The position numbers and the translations under genes are program-made. From NCBI RefSeq assembly GCF_008641105.1, contig NZ_VTTI01000002.1, positions 145,505-209,504 of the forward strand: a stretch of DNA of 64,000 nt, given 5' to 3'. Positions 1 to 8,840 of this stretch are shown one piece after another. The DNA comes from Halopseudomonas salina. GTDB taxonomy: Bacteria; Pseudomonadota; Gammaproteobacteria; Pseudomonadales; Pseudomonadaceae. The notes under the pieces were generated by a model that saw only the letters and a program-made list of their open reading frames with translations, was not told the origin of the DNA and did not search any database. Position 1 is the stretch's first letter, and every line of letters starts with the position of its first letter.

Positions 1-189
1 ACGTCCCTGTTCTATCTACAGAGCCGCGGCGTATCACATGCAGAGGCCATGAGCATGCTCAGCTTCGGTTTTATCAACGAGCTGCTCAACGAGGTGCCGG
101 AGCCTGCGATCCAGCAATATCTCCGCCCGCGTCTGGCCGAGCTGTTTGGTCGCAAGAGCGGCAAGATTGGACAATTGGCCCATGACTGA
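1..189 (+). CDS. sufD: SufD, C-terminal end (partial)
   Basis: The reading frame is open from base 1 to a TGA at 187-189 and encodes the last 62 residues of a longer protein. The end carries the motif LQSRGVSHAEA followed by a helical segment, typical of the C-terminus of the SufB/SufD beta-helix family. SufD is part of the SufBC2D scaffold that builds Fe-S clusters. Its stop codon overlaps the sufS start (ATG at 182), so the two are translationally coupled. The sufS-sufA-sufT-sufE context confirms the call. The 5' part, and presumably sufB and sufC, lie outside the window. Confidence 0.88.
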   Translation, partial: TSLFYLQSRGVSHAEAMSMLSFGFINELLNEVPEPAIQQYLRPRLAELFGRKSGKIGQLAHD

Positions 190-1426
190 TTTGGCGCTGA
201 AGACGGGTACTGCGTTCGATGCCGAGCGGGTGCGCCTGGACTTTCCGATCCTGAACCAGGAGGTAAACGGGCATCCGCTGGTTTATCTGGACAACGCCGC
301 TACCACGCAGAAGCCCAAGGCGGTTATTCAGGCGATTGTCGATTATTACCAGCAGGACAACAGCAACGTTCATCGCGGTGCCCACGCCCTGGCCGAACGC
401 GCTACGGAGAAGTTCGAAGCGGCCCGCAACAAGGTGGCGCGTTTCATCAACTCCCCTGATGCCTGTCAGGTTATCTGGACCCGGGGCACCACGGAGAGCA
501 TTAATCTGGTAGCCGCCAGCTGGGGCAGGGCTAATCTGCAGAAGGGCGATCGGATTCTGGTGTCAGCGATGGAGCACCATTCCAATATTGTGCCCTGGCA
601 GATGGTCGCGGCCGAAGTTGGCGCGACAGTTGAAGCTATCCCGGTGGATGGTACTGGTACCATCGACATGCAGGCTTTCGAGCAGATGCTCGATGAGCGT
701 GTGCGCATGGTTGCCTGCGGCCACGTATCCAACGCCTTTGGCAGCATCAATCCGGTTGCGGACATCGTAAAGCTGGCCCACGACCATGGTGCGCTATGTC
801 TGGTCGATGGCGCCCAGGCGATCAGTCACTGGGCGGTTGATGTGCAGGCGCTGGATTGTGACTTTTATGTCTTTTCGGCCCATAAGCTCTTCGGCCCCAC
901 TGGCCTTGGTGTGCTTTATGGACGCAGGGAATTGCTTGAAAGTATGAGCCCCTACCAGGGTGGCGGGGAAATGATCGAGTCGGTCAGTTTTGATGGCACG
1001 ACCTACAACCAGCTGCCATACAAGTTCGAGGCTGGCACACCGGATATCGCCAGTGTCATCGGCATGGGCGCGGCAGTGGATTATGTTGAAGCGCTGGATC
1101 GTGAAGGCGCTGCTGCACATGAAGACGCGCTGCTTGCCTACGCACAAAAACGTGCACTGGATACGCCCGGTATGAAACTGGTTGGCACGGCCAGGAACAA
1201 GGTTGCGGTGATGAGCTTTCTGCTGGAGGGTGCCCACCCGCACGATGTTGGCATGCTGCTCGACCAGCAGGGTGTTGCGGTGCGCACAGGAAATCACTGC
1301 GCGCAACCTATCATGGACCAGTTCGGTATCCCGGGCACTATTCGCGCCAGTTTCAGTATTTACAATACCTTTGCCGATGTTGATCGTTTGTTCGAGGCAT
1401 TGGCCAAGGTCAGACAGTTCCTATAG
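182..1426 (+). CDS. sufS: SufS cysteine desulfurase
   Basis: A PLP-dependent group II cysteine desulfurase of 414 residues that takes sulfur from cysteine for Fe-S cluster assembly and passes it to SufE. The PLP lysine lies in SAHKLFGPTG (K235) and the persulfide cysteine in RTGNHCAQP (about C373). Length is close to the usual 405-415 for SufS. An upstream in-frame TTG at 146 exists, but the ATG at 182 gives the family N-terminus (a short leader, then RLDFPIL) and overlaps the sufD stop. The gene sits in the order sufD-sufS-sufA-sufT-sufE with very short gaps, so it is cotranscribed. No Fur or IscR site can be assessed because the operon promoter is outside the window. Confidence 0.95.
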   Translation: MTDLALKTGTAFDAERVRLDFPILNQEVNGHPLVYLDNAATTQKPKAVIQAIVDYYQQDNSNVHRGAHALAERATEKFEAARNKVARFINSPDACQVIWTRGTTESINLVAASWGRANLQKGDRILVSAMEHHSNIVPWQMVAAEVGATVEAIPVDGTGTIDMQAFEQMLDERVRMVACGHVSNAFGSINPVADIVKLAHDHGALCLVDGAQAISHWAVDVQALDCDFYVFSAHKLFGPTGLGVLYGRRELLESMSPYQGGGEMIESVSFDGTTYNQLPYKFEAGTPDIASVIGMGAAVDYVEALDREGAAAHEDALLAYAQKRALDTPGMKLVGTARNKVAVMSFLLEGAHPHDVGMLLDQQGVAVRTGNHCAQPIMDQFGIPGTIRASFSIYNTFADVDRLFEALAKVRQFL

Positions 1427-1435
1427 GAGTCATGC

Positions 1436-1792
1436 ATGAGCGTTGAATCCTTTGATCCGGGCAGCCAGGTGGTAACAGTCACGCCCGCTGCACTGGAGCA
1501 TTTCCGCCACCAGCTGGCGACTCAGCCCGGACGATCAGTCCGCCTGAGTGTGAAGAAGAGCGGTTGTACCGGTTTCATGTACGTGATCGATATGGTCGAG
1601 GAGGGCGCCGAGAGCGACCTGCATTACCGTCTTGATGATCAGATCGAACTCTTCGTAGACAGTGAGAGCCTACCGGTTCTCAGCGGCACGCAAATTGATC
1701 TGGTCAAGGAAGGCATCAACAAACAGATTCGTTTCGTCAATCCCAACGTCGTCGACCAGTGCGGTTGCGGTGAAAGTTTCAGCGTGAATTAA
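1436..1792 (+). CDS. sufA: A-type Fe-S carrier (SufA family)
   Basis: A 118-residue A-type carrier (HesB/IscA/SufA family), which receives Fe-S clusters from the SufBCD scaffold and delivers them to apoproteins. The three conserved cysteines are visible: C44 in KKSGCTGF, and C109 and C111 in DQCGCGES. It starts 9 bp after sufS with a GGAG-like ribosome site (TAGGAGTC). Position inside the suf operon favours SufA over IscA or ErpA; the sequence alone would fit any of the three. Confidence 0.9.
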   Translation: MSVESFDPGSQVVTVTPAALEHFRHQLATQPGRSVRLSVKKSGCTGFMYVIDMVEEGAESDLHYRLDDQIELFVDSESLPVLSGTQIDLVKEGINKQIRFVNPNVVDQCGCGESFSVN

Positions 1793-1805
1793 GGCAGACG
1801 TTCAG

Positions 1806-2339
1806 ATGGAAAGACGTATGGTGGTTGCGCAGGCAGATTGTCCCGCGCGCCGGGTTCCGGATGGCACACCGCTGACCATTCCCAAGGACACCTTTGTTAC
1901 CATAACCCAGGCACTGGGTGGCAATTACACGGTGACCTATAACGGCCAGATGGTCCGAGTTGACGGCACCGATGCGGCCAGGCTTGGCCTTGAGCCCGAG
2001 TTGCTCAGTTTCCCCGAGCCAACTGACGACCAGATTCATGAAGATCAGGTATGGGAAGCGCTACGCACGGTATATGACCCGGAGATCCCTGTGGATCTGG
2101 TAAATCTGGGGCTCATCTATGCTGTCTCAGTCGACCAGGAACATCGGCGTGTGGACATTCGCATGACCTTGACTGCGCCCGCCTGTGGCATGGGACCGGT
2201 TCTGGTCGGTGATGTGGAATACCGGGTGCGCCGTGTGCCGAATGTGGAGGCCGTTAAAGTGGATCTGGTTTTCGATCCGGCATGGTCCCGTGAAATGATG
2301 AGCGAAGAAGCCCAGCTTGCCACCGGCATGTTTTTTTGA
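1806..2339 (+). CDS. sufT: SufT-type Fe-S assembly protein (DUF59/MIP18)
   Basis: A 177-residue protein whose C-terminal half (from about residue 85) is a MIP18/DUF59 domain, with the motif VYDPEIPVDLVNLGLIY and the cysteine segment TAPACGMGP. The N-terminal half matches the extension found in proteins named SufT in suf operons. SufT proteins act in Fe-S cluster maturation or delivery, probably as an auxiliary factor. It lies 13 bp after sufA and 13 bp before sufE, so it is part of the operon. Family assignment is firm; the exact step it serves is not. Confidence 0.88.
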   Translation: MERRMVVAQADCPARRVPDGTPLTIPKDTFVTITQALGGNYTVTYNGQMVRVDGTDAARLGLEPELLSFPEPTDDQIHEDQVWEALRTVYDPEIPVDLVNLGLIYAVSVDQEHRRVDIRMTLTAPACGMGPVLVGDVEYRVRRVPNVEAVKVDLVFDPAWSREMMSEEAQLATGMFF

Positions 2340-2352
2340 GGAATTGCAGCAC

Positions 2353-2775
2353 ATGAGTCAGTTTGGCACCGAAGTCACCAGCGACGATATTATCGATACG
2401 CTGTCATTCTTCGACACATGGGAAGAGCGTTACAAGTACATAATCGACCTTGGTCGCGAGCTTCCAGCGCTGGAAGACGCTCAGCGTTCTGACGACCATA
2501 TTGTGCGTGGTTGCCAGAGTCAGGTGTGGCTGGTCGGTCATGAACGGGACGGTCGCCTGTATTTTGATGCCGATAGCGATGCTTTTATCGTCAAGGGTTT
2601 GTTGGCTGTGGTATTGGCTGCCTATAACGGCAAAACCCCACAGGAAATCCTGGCCTTCGATATCGAGCAGTATTTTGCCGAATTGAATCTGCTCAAGCAC
2701 CTGAGCATGACCCGTGGCAATGGCCTGAAAGCCATGGTCAAGCGCATTCAACAGAGTGCCGAAGCCAGCCTCTGA
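2353..2775 (+). CDS. sufE: SufE sulfur acceptor
   Basis: A 140-residue SufE family protein that accepts persulfide from SufS and stimulates its desulfurase activity. The acceptor cysteine is C54 in VRGCQSQVW, and the DTWEERYKYIIDLGR segment is typical. An upstream in-frame start at 2317 overlaps sufT; the ATG at 2353, preceded by GAGGA, gives the family length. It is the last gene of the suf operon. The 200 bp that follow, up to the next gene at 2976, hold no clear terminator hairpin with a T-run. Confidence 0.94.
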   Translation: MSQFGTEVTSDDIIDTLSFFDTWEERYKYIIDLGRELPALEDAQRSDDHIVRGCQSQVWLVGHERDGRLYFDADSDAFIVKGLLAVVLAAYNGKTPQEILAFDIEQYFAELNLLKHLSMTRGNGLKAMVKRIQQSAEASL

Positions 2776-2975
2776 CGAGAGTTCAGCGTCGGTGTCGCGC
2801 ATGCACTTAAAAGCGAAACCGGACTGAGTCTATACGCAGATAATGTACCGTAACGAGTCATTTTCCTAAGGGATACATCTGCCTCTTGTTTGAGACTGTA
2901 TCTGGATGTAATGTTCGCACTGCGAAACAATCCTGATCACGGTCGGGTTGAACAATAAAAACAGGCAGTACCTCA

Positions 2976-4034
2976 ATGCACAATATCTGGATGCGTCTGA
3001 AGGACGATTTTCAGTTATCCATCATCACCCTGGTAGGGTTTTGCTCCCTGATCGGCATAACCCCCTATACCGTTTTCCGCTTGCTTGAAGGTAATCTGGT
3101 TGTCGGCTTGGTTGATGCGTTTCTGGTGTGCAGTACCATGCTCGCGGTGCTGTACGCCTGGCGAACCGGTAACACGCTGCGGCCAGGTCAGTTTTTGGCT
3201 GTGGTCTATTCGATTGGCACCTTCCTGGTTGCGATGAAGCTGGGCGTTAACGGGCTATTCTGGTTTTACACTCTTATTCTGTTCAACTTTTTTGTTGTGC
3301 CGCCGCTGCAGAGTGCCTTGGCGACCTTCAGCTCGCTGCTGGCCATCTGCATTTATGGCTATCTGAATCCCGGCGTGGTGTTTGAAAGTCATTATCAGAT
3401 GACCTCGTTCTTTGTGACCTGTCTCATCGCCAGTTTTTTCGCCTCGGTTTTTGCCTACCGTGGCCGGCGTCAGCGTGTGCAACTGGTCGAGCTGGCCACA
3501 CTGGATCCGCTGACTCGTGTGGGCAATCGCAGGGCGATGGATTCGGAACTGGAAATCGCCCTTGCCGAGCACCGACGGTACGGAACCCGCTACGGTATGC
3601 TGGTGTTGGATCTTGATCTGTTCAAGGAGGTCAACGACAGTCATGGGCACAAAGCCGGGGATCGTGTACTGATCGACTTTGCCCGCATCATCAAACAATC
3701 CTGTCGGCAATCTGACAGGTTGTTCCGCATGGGCGGTGAGGAGTTCGTTCTATTGCTTCCCAAGCTCTCCCGCGAGGGGCTGGAGAAAACCGCCGGACAC
3801 ATCCGCATGAGTGTTGCCGAACATCTCAAGGGGCCTGGTGGGCCCGTCACAGTCTCAATCGGCGGCTGTGTACTGGACCAACATGCCAGCGTTGATGCAT
3901 GGATGCATGAAGCTGACTTGTGTCTGTACGAGGCAAAGGACGAAGGGCGTGACCGGTTCGTTATCAGCCCCGGGAATGGCTCTGAAAAGAAAGGAGAGCC
4001 GATGACCCAGACTGAAAACGAACTGAGTCTGTAA
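2976..4034 (+). CDS. Membrane diguanylate cyclase (GGDEF)
   Basis: A 352-residue protein with about five or six membrane segments in residues 12-160 and a C-terminal GGDEF domain (about 170-335). The active-site motif is intact (GGEEF, residues 253-257). The inhibitory-site motif RxxD (RQSD, 244-247) is present exactly five residues upstream. It should therefore synthesise c-di-GMP from GTP and be product-inhibited. The N-terminal multi-helix region is a membrane sensor of unknown ligand. It is a single gene, convergent with the DUF411 gene 5 bp downstream. What signal it senses cannot be read from the sequence. Confidence 0.92.
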   Translation: MHNIWMRLKDDFQLSIITLVGFCSLIGITPYTVFRLLEGNLVVGLVDAFLVCSTMLAVLYAWRTGNTLRPGQFLAVVYSIGTFLVAMKLGVNGLFWFYTLILFNFFVVPPLQSALATFSSLLAICIYGYLNPGVVFESHYQMTSFFVTCLIASFFASVFAYRGRRQRVQLVELATLDPLTRVGNRRAMDSELEIALAEHRRYGTRYGMLVLDLDLFKEVNDSHGHKAGDRVLIDFARIIKQSCRQSDRLFRMGGEEFVLLLPKLSREGLEKTAGHIRMSVAEHLKGPGGPVTVSIGGCVLDQHASVDAWMHEADLCLYEAKDEGRDRFVISPGNGSEKKGEPMTQTENELSL

Positions 4035-4039
4035 TTCGC

Positions 4040-4483
4040 TCAGGGGTAGTTGCTGAACCTTGTCTGAGTGCCGTCCGCTTCAATTGCGATTACGTCGTAA
4101 TTGTCTACTCTATCGCCTACTTCCATTCCGGGTGAGCCCACCGGCATACCTGGTACGGCAAGCCCCAGCAAGCCGGGCTGACGCTGCATGCGTAGGATGT
4201 CGGCGGCTGGGACATGGCCTTCCACAAAGCGTCCGTCAATAACTGCGGTGTGGCAGGAGCCCAGCTCCCGAGGCACACCTTGTTGTTGCTTGATCCGGCC
4301 CATATCACCTTCCAGGTGATCGTTCACTGCGAAACCGTTTTCCTCCAAATGGTCAATCCATGCTGAACAGCATCCGCAGTTAGGGTCTCGGTAGACGTCG
4401 ATGGCGACAGGGTCGGCAGCGTATAACCAGCTTGCACTCAACATGCTGCCAGCGAGTATTGATGTCAGAGCTATGAGTTTCAT
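4040..4483 (-). CDS. DUF411 / CopG-like periplasmic metal-binding protein
   Basis: A 147-residue DUF411 protein with a Sec signal peptide (residues 1-22, ending WLYAADP). The family motif DPNCGCCSAW, a CxCC cluster, is the likely metal site; a second conserved patch is GSCHTAVIDG followed by EGHVPA. Members of this family, called CopG in copper operons, bind copper in the periplasm. The frame stays open far upstream (to 4948), but that part runs antisense through other coding sequence. The ATG at 4483 has a good AGGAGA ribosome site. It is not beside other copper genes here; the copA operon lies about 50 kb away. Function is inferred from family. Confidence 0.86.
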   Translation of the reverse strand: MKLIALTSILAGSMLSASWLYAADPVAIDVYRDPNCGCCSAWIDHLEENGFAVNDHLEGDMGRIKQQQGVPRELGSCHTAVIDGRFVEGHVPAADILRMQRQPGLLGLAVPGMPVGSPGMEVGDRVDNYDVIAIEADGTQTRFSNYP

Positions 4484-4587
4484 GGGGCTCTCCTGTGATT
4501 TTTCCCAGAGTACGGTTTCCAAATGACTCTGGCAATCTTTGGGCGCAGGGGCTCGCCGGGGTTGAGCAAGATCTGTGTTGCCCGCAG

Positions 4588-5805
4588 TTACTGGTTCCCC
4601 TTGGGCCCGCCGGAATGGCCGGGCAATATCAGCCAGGCGATCAGGCCCGCGACCAGTGCCCAGAATGCAGCTCCGATCGAGAAAAGCGTAAAACCTGATG
4701 CGCTGATCAGAAACACGATTAGGGCGGCCTCTCGCTCCCCCGGCTGCTCCATTGCTTTTGCAAGCCCGTTGGCTATTGATCCCAGCAATGCCAGGGCCGC
4801 AATACTGATAACCAGTACGGGCGGGAGCGCCATGAACAAAGCTGTCAAATTGCCCGCGAACAGGGCTACGACAGCAAAGAAAACCCCGCACCAAAGTGCC
4901 GCCGTATAACGCCGGGCAGGATTGGAGTGTGATTGCTTGCCGGTGCATATAGCGGCGCTGATTGCCGCCAGGTTCAGTCCGTGTGACCCGAAAGGCGCCA
5001 GCAAAATCGTAGCGATTCCTGTCAGTGACAATATAGGTGCCGGATCGGGCTCGTATCCGTCAGTTTTGAGTATTGCCAGTCCCGGCAGGTTTTGCGACGT
5101 CATGGCCACGATATATAACGGTAAGCTGATACTGATGACGGTGCCCAGTGACCAGCTGGGTGTTGTCCATACTGGCGCGGTCAATGCCCAGGTGACCTCG
5201 GGCATATCCAGCATGCCCGCAAGCCATGCCACTAGGGTCCCGGTTATCAGTGCAATCAGTACCGCATAACGTGCCAGCCAACGTTTACCCAACAAATAAC
5301 TGGCAAGCATCAAGACGATCAGAGCGGTGTGTTCGCTGGTACCATCAAACATCTGGCTGGCGATACGAAACAGAATGCCGGCCAACAAGGCGGCCGCCAG
5401 TGAAGTGGGAAGCCAGCGCATCAGGCGCGCTACGGTGCCGCTGATCCCGCTGACAAGAAGCATTAACCCACATACCATGAATGCACCTATCGCCTCACCG
5501 TAAGTCACACCCGGAAGGCTGGTTATCAGGAGCGCCGCGCCGGGGGTGGACCAGACAACGACCAGGGGCATCCGGTAACGCAGAGATAGCGCCAGGGTGC
5601 ATATCGCCATGCCGATGGAGAGAGCCCAGATCCATGAAGCGATCTGCTCCGGGGTCAGACCGGCTGCCTGTCCCGCCTGGATCATCAACACGACAGAGGA
5701 GCTGTAGCCGGTCAGCATAGCGATAAACCCGGCCGTCAGGGTGGACAGGCTCGAGTCGCGCGTTACGCCATTGAGGATTGAAGGAAAGAAATTGATAGAA
5801 CGCAT
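4588..5805 (-). CDS. benE: BenE-family benzoate/H+ symporter-like transporter
   Basis: A 405-residue polytopic inner-membrane protein with about 11-12 hydrophobic helices. It matches the BenE family in the N-terminal DSSLSTLTAGFIAMLTGYSSS region and the WSTPGAALL and FGSHGLNLAAISAAICTG segments. BenE proteins are assigned as benzoate/H+ symporters. No benzoate catabolic gene lies nearby, so the substrate is uncertain and it could carry another aromatic acid. The ATG at 5805 is preferred over a TTG at 5844. It is separated from the DUF411 gene by about 100 bp with the same orientation; cotranscription is possible. Confidence 0.85.
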   Translation of the reverse strand: MRSINFFPSILNGVTRDSSLSTLTAGFIAMLTGYSSSVVLMIQAGQAAGLTPEQIASWIWALSIGMAICTLALSLRYRMPLVVVWSTPGAALLITSLPGVTYGEAIGAFMVCGLMLLVSGISGTVARLMRWLPTSLAAALLAGILFRIASQMFDGTSEHTALIVLMLASYLLGKRWLARYAVLIALITGTLVAWLAGMLDMPEVTWALTAPVWTTPSWSLGTVISISLPLYIVAMTSQNLPGLAILKTDGYEPDPAPILSLTGIATILLAPFGSHGLNLAAISAAICTGKQSHSNPARRYTAALWCGVFFAVVALFAGNLTALFMALPPVLVISIAALALLGSIANGLAKAMEQPGEREAALIVFLISASGFTLFSIGAAFWALVAGLIAWLILPGHSGGPKGNQ

Positions 5806-5931
5806 GACGGGCCTGTGCCGGACCAGCTTGGATATGGTCCGCAATCATAGCCGCATCCACAGACCTGGCTGAGCTACAGCCAGGCCGTCAGATAGCGCAA
5901 CAGTTACCGGGTTTCCTGTGCAAGGGGCGCG

Positions 5932-6813
5932 TCAGTCGTGCAGAGAGAAGCGATAGTCGTGACGCTCAAGGGGCGGGTCACCCGCACCAGCTTCATAGGT
6001 ATCGACTACCACCTGGCCGTCAGCGTACAGCGACACAATGCGAAACATCGGAATGTGCCGCGTTTCATCCGGAATTTTGGTCCTTTCCAGTCCAGGTATG
6101 TGCAAATACTGCACGTGACCGATCTTTTTCGAGTGATCGACGCGGTCCATGTCCATATGCAGATCACCGGAAATCAGCACCGCCAGATTTTCCATACCAA
6201 GAACACTGTCAAAACTACCGTTGGTGATGCCCTTGTCCGCATTTTCCGGATAGGCGCCGGCCTGGGCGCCGTGGACGATCAGAAAAACCGGCTTGGGATA
6301 CAGATGTTCAATCTGTTCAGCCATCCATTGCACACCGCTGTTATCAAAGTCACGGCCGTGATCCGGTGAGGCAAATACCAGGGCAACCTGTTCCCGCTCG
6401 ACGACATAGCGGTCGTTACCTATGTGAGCTTTGCCGGCGTTCCAGCGATTGGCATATTGAAGGAAGCGGGCAACGCTGGAATGGTGCTCCTCGTTTCCCA
6501 TGATGGGATAGAAGGGCAGGCTAAGTCGCTCGAGCTCCAGGCTGGCGTTGTCGTACTGAATCAAGGTGCCCTTGTGAGCGATATCACCAACGCCAATGAC
6601 GAAATCCATGGGCTGTTCTGCAGCCAGACTATTGACGTGATCGACGGCGCTGGCCAGCCCGGGGAATTCAGCCAGGGGTTTGGGCTCGGCGTCACCCAAC
6701 ACAGCAAAGCGCAGTACGGGTTTTGAGTCATCTGTCGGACTGGCTTGTAGTGTGCTTGGGCCAACTAGAATCAAGGCCAGGATTAAAGCTAGAAATTTAG
6801 TAAAAATACTCAT
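5932..6813 (-). CDS. Exported calcineurin-like metallophosphoesterase
   Basis: A 293-residue protein with a Sec signal peptide (MSIFTKFLALILALILVG, cleavage near LQA-SP) and a metallophosphoesterase fold. Family motifs are visible in order: AVLGDAEPK, GVGDIAHKG, YPIMGNEEHH, LIVHGAQ and LISGDLHMD. Motifs I and III carry Glu where classical members have His (DxH, GNHE), so metal binding may differ. It is the last gene of the phosphate-scavenging operon, 41 bp after phoX, and probably releases phosphate from esters in the periplasm. The ATG at 6813 has a GGAG site; an upstream TTG at 6846 is less likely. Substrate unknown. Confidence 0.82.
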   Translation of the reverse strand: MSIFTKFLALILALILVGPSTLQASPTDDSKPVLRFAVLGDAEPKPLAEFPGLASAVDHVNSLAAEQPMDFVIGVGDIAHKGTLIQYDNASLELERLSLPFYPIMGNEEHHSSVARFLQYANRWNAGKAHIGNDRYVVEREQVALVFASPDHGRDFDNSGVQWMAEQIEHLYPKPVFLIVHGAQAGAYPENADKGITNGSFDSVLGMENLAVLISGDLHMDMDRVDHSKKIGHVQYLHIPGLERTKIPDETRHIPMFRIVSLYADGQVVVDTYEAGAGDPPLERHDYRFSLHD

Positions 6814-6854
6814 ATAACTCCATGAATCTATTAGTATTAGTATCAAGTGGATGA

Positions 6855-8840
6855 TCAGGCTCCGATCACGCCACCATCATCTCGGCTGATCAGAACCGTG
6901 GTACTGCGCGGGCGGGTTTGTCCATCGCTGGCGGGATAACTGATGCCCGGATGCTGTACGTTGATCCACATGCTTCGGTAATCCGGCGTCCAGGTAATAC
7001 CGGTGATTTCTGCACCCGATGGGCCAACCAGAAAGCGCCTTACCTCGCGGCTGACAGGATCAGCGCACAGTAGCTGATTGCACCCGGTTCTTGCGGTGTG
7101 GGATGCCTGGTCATCCGAGTCGGTCTGAATCCAGAGACGACCGTCAGCGTCGAAGGCCAGACCGTCAGGGGATGAAAAAATATCGCCTTTGATATTGCCG
7201 GTCAGATGCTCAGCGACGGGCTGGCCAGAGTCATCCAGCGTGCCGGGTTGATCCCCGGCAAGCAGAAAGAGCTCCCAGGTGAAAGTCGTGGCAGTAGGGT
7301 CTGCGTCGCTTTCGTTCCAGCGGAGGATTTGGCCGTGCAGGTTATCGGGACGCGGGTTAGCCGCATCCACCCGGAAGCAGGATCCGCGTTCACTGTTGTT
7401 GGTCAGCGTCACATAGACTTCACGGGTTTGTGGATGAACGGCCACCCATTCCGGTCGATCCATCGGGGTGGCCTGCAGAAAATCAGCGGCGCCGCGGGCG
7501 TTGAGCAATACCCCTTGCTGGTCGACAAACCCATTCTCGGCAGTCAATCCATTTTCACCCCAGACCAGGGGTAACCATTGGCCTGACCCATCTGCATTGA
7601 ACCGCGCAACATAGAGAATCCCGGCGTCGAGCAAGCGCCTGTTGGCGGCGGGCTGAGCCGCGTCGAATCGTCCCTCGGGCACAAACTTGTAGACGTATTC
7701 ACCGCGGCTGTCGTCGCCGGAGTAGCAGGCCATGCGTCCATCGCCGCCAAGTGACAGCACCGAACACTCGCGCCCGAGGCGCCCCATAGCCGTGCGTTTT
7801 ACCGGGGTTGCGGTTGGATCGAAGGGGTCGATTTCTACCACCCAGCCAAAGCGGTTGGGTTCATTGCAGTGCCCCAGATGAGGCTGCTCGGCATAGGGCG
7901 TGGCGTCAAATCGTGGATCTACCGATTCCCAGGCGTAATAGCGGCTGTTCTGTTGATTGCCGATACCGTAGCGTCGATGCTCGTCACGCTGCTGATAGTC
8001 AACACCATCACGATTGACGAAGTAGTTATGAAAATTCTCTTCGCATGCCAGATAGGTGCCCCAGGGCGTAACGCCCATTGAGCAGTTGTTCAGTGTGCCC
8101 AACACCTGCACACCAGCAGGATCACTGGCCGTCTTCATGCGGTTATCACCGCGTAACGGTCCGGCCAGGTCAATCGGGGACATGGCTGTCACTCTTCGGT
8201 TGTAACGGGATTTACTCACCCGCTGCCAGATACCGTGCTGGTCCCTGCGTACCTCGATGATGCTCAACCCGTGGGCCGCCTGCTCCTTGCGTACCTGATC
8301 CATGGGACGCTGTTTGCGCCCGGTATCGTCTTCGAAAAACGTCATCCCCCCGGTGTGCAGAGTCGGGTTGATGTATTCATGGTTGATAACCAGCAGACCA
8401 TGATCATTGTGCGCATCGGCGAAGGGAAAGAAGTGCATGCCATCGTGGTTGTCGCCCGCCTGTTGCATTTGCGCCTGCCAATCGTCAGAGGCATCCGGCC
8501 GCCAGGTCGGGGCTTCCTCCAACACTGCATCGCCCCAGCTGAAGAAAGCTCTGGCGGAGTAACCCGGAGGCACGATGACCTGATCGAATGCGGCGGACGT
8601 TTGCGCGGCTACTCCCTTGAATCCCAGTAACGACGTTCCCATGGCCAGCGCTTCGGTACCCCAGAGCAATCTGCCGCCCAGAAAGCCAAAGGCTGCCAGG
8701 CCCAGGCTACCTTTCAGCAGATTACGGCGACTCTGGTTGACCAGGCTGTTCAGCGTGGGAGCCTTGCTCGGGTTGATGCTTTGATCGTCTGCTGCTTCGA
8801 GATCGGCATGGTAATGCTGGTGGTCCTGTCGCATGGTCAT
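6855..8840 (-). CDS. phoX: PhoX-family alkaline phosphatase (Tat-exported)
   Basis: A 661-residue PhoX (DUF839) phosphatase. An N-terminal twin-arginine signal is visible (SRRNLLKG, R38-R39, followed by a hydrophobic stretch), so it should be exported folded. Characteristic segments include MGVTPWGTYLACEENFHNYF, GRLGRECSVL and SSPDGLAFDADGRLWIQTD. PhoX enzymes are calcium/iron-dependent phosphomonoesterases that release phosphate from a range of organophosphates. It overlaps the tonB gene by 4 bp, so it is coupled to the receptor-phytase-ExbBD-TonB operon. This suggests that it completes dephosphorylation of products of the phytase. PhoX genes are usually PhoB-regulated. Confidence 0.9.
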   Translation of the reverse strand: MTMRQDHQHYHADLEAADDQSINPSKAPTLNSLVNQSRRNLLKGSLGLAAFGFLGGRLLWGTEALAMGTSLLGFKGVAAQTSAAFDQVIVPPGYSARAFFSWGDAVLEEAPTWRPDASDDWQAQMQQAGDNHDGMHFFPFADAHNDHGLLVINHEYINPTLHTGGMTFFEDDTGRKQRPMDQVRKEQAAHGLSIIEVRRDQHGIWQRVSKSRYNRRVTAMSPIDLAGPLRGDNRMKTASDPAGVQVLGTLNNCSMGVTPWGTYLACEENFHNYFVNRDGVDYQQRDEHRRYGIGNQQNSRYYAWESVDPRFDATPYAEQPHLGHCNEPNRFGWVVEIDPFDPTATPVKRTAMGRLGRECSVLSLGGDGRMACYSGDDSRGEYVYKFVPEGRFDAAQPAANRRLLDAGILYVARFNADGSGQWLPLVWGENGLTAENGFVDQQGVLLNARGAADFLQATPMDRPEWVAVHPQTREVYVTLTNNSERGSCFRVDAANPRPDNLHGQILRWNESDADPTATTFTWELFLLAGDQPGTLDDSGQPVAEHLTGNIKGDIFSSPDGLAFDADGRLWIQTDSDDQASHTARTGCNQLLCADPVSREVRRFLVGPSGAEITGITWTPDYRSMWINVQHPGISYPASDGQTRPRSTTVLISRDDGGVIGA

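Noticed and set aside
4484..4948. Upstream in-frame extension of the DUF411 gene to 302 residues
   Set aside because: The extension is antisense through the BenE 3' region and lacks a ribosome site; the ATG at 4483 gives a proper signal peptide.
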